Shown: positions 7,235-7,471 of the stretch, in pieces
How positions within the stretch are numbered: the stretch's first letter is position 1
Layout of the letters: the number at the start of each line of letters is the position of its first letter
Assembly: GCA_041740675.1 (NCBI GenBank)
Contig: JBGSLN010000111.1
Location: 1 to 7,471, forward strand
Direction of reading: 5' to 3'
Length of the DNA stretch: 7,471 nucleotides
Source: JBGSLN01 sp041740675
GTDB taxonomy: Bacteria; Pseudomonadota; Gammaproteobacteria; JBGSLN01
Program-made: the position numbers and the translations under genes
Notes under the pieces: generated by a model
The model's database searches: none
Seen by the model: only the letters and a program-made list of their open reading frames with translations
Told to the model about the DNA's origin: nothing

Positions 7235-7471
7235 ATGATTTATGGTTTATTAAATTTACCATGGTGGGGTTGTCTCATAGCCTTATTAATTTTAACTCAA
7301 ATTACTATTGCTTCAGTGACATTATATTTACACCGCAATCAATCACATCGTAGTGTTGATTTTAATCCAGTTATTTCTCACTTTTTCCGTTTTTGGTTAT
7401 GGCTAACCACCGGTATGAGTACCGTAGCATGGGTCGCTATTCATCGCAAACATCATGTTGAATGTGAAACA
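7235..7471 (+). CDS. Membrane fatty-acid desaturase, N-terminal part (partial)
   Basis: Seventy-nine codons are visible before the window ends. Residues about 12-32 form a first membrane helix, followed by the first histidine box HRNQSH (33-38). A second hydrophobic stretch (about 46-68) leads into the second box HRKHH (70-74), followed by VECET. This order and spacing match the acyl-lipid/acyl-CoA delta-9 type desaturases, which use a di-iron centre held by His boxes to place a double bond in saturated acyl chains in the membrane. The third box would lie beyond the window, so activity cannot be judged. AGGTG (7226-7230) precedes the ATG by four bases. It is transcribed away from mutM from its own predicted promoter. 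Substrate and bond position cannot be told from this part. Confidence 0.9.
   Translation, partial: MIYGLLNLPWWGCLIALLILTQITIASVTLYLHRNQSHRSVDFNPVISHFFRFWLWLTTGMSTVAWVAIHRKHHVECET

Overview
This is an AT-rich bacterial window (by eye about one third G+C) from a Gram-negative host, shown by the tail of a TonB-dependent outer-membrane receptor and a TonB-type transducer. The PAS/kinase/receiver/Hpt kinase with its PGNVYWxDK...GCN-type sensor domain, the Pseudomonas-type adenine deaminase and the large unrecognised protein together suggest a gammaproteobacterium, plausibly Legionellales-like. That placement is inference; no marker gene here settles it.

Layout. 1-767 (+): the last 43 codons of a TonB-dependent receptor overlap the start of a TonB-family gene by an ATGA junction. 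768-886: a 119-bp spacer with inverted-repeat arms that looks like a dispersed repeat, lying between two convergent genes. 887-7082 (-): four codirectional genes, transcribed from right to left. These are mutM (base-excision DNA repair), an adenine deaminase gene broken by one in-frame TAG, a 716-aa protein I do not recognise, and a soluble hybrid histidine kinase. 7083-7234: a divergent promoter region with a perfect inverted repeat on the mutM side and a perfect 12-bp palindrome on the other side. 7235-7471 (+): the first 79 codons of a membrane fatty-acid desaturase, cut by the window edge.

How the genes relate. Receptor and TonB are a functional pair for energy-dependent uptake across the outer membrane. 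mutM and the deaminase gene are 53 bp apart and may share a transcript. The 716-aa gene and the kinase gene are 42 bp apart and may also be cotranscribed, but nothing visible links their functions. The most notable items are the amber codon at a conserved Trp position of an otherwise intact deaminase, the 716-aa orphan with a hydrophobic C-terminal segment, the repeat after the kinase stop, and the symmetric sites in the mutM/desaturase intergenic region. No tRNA, rRNA, CRISPR array or insertion sequence was seen, and no gene-free stretch exceeds 300 bases.
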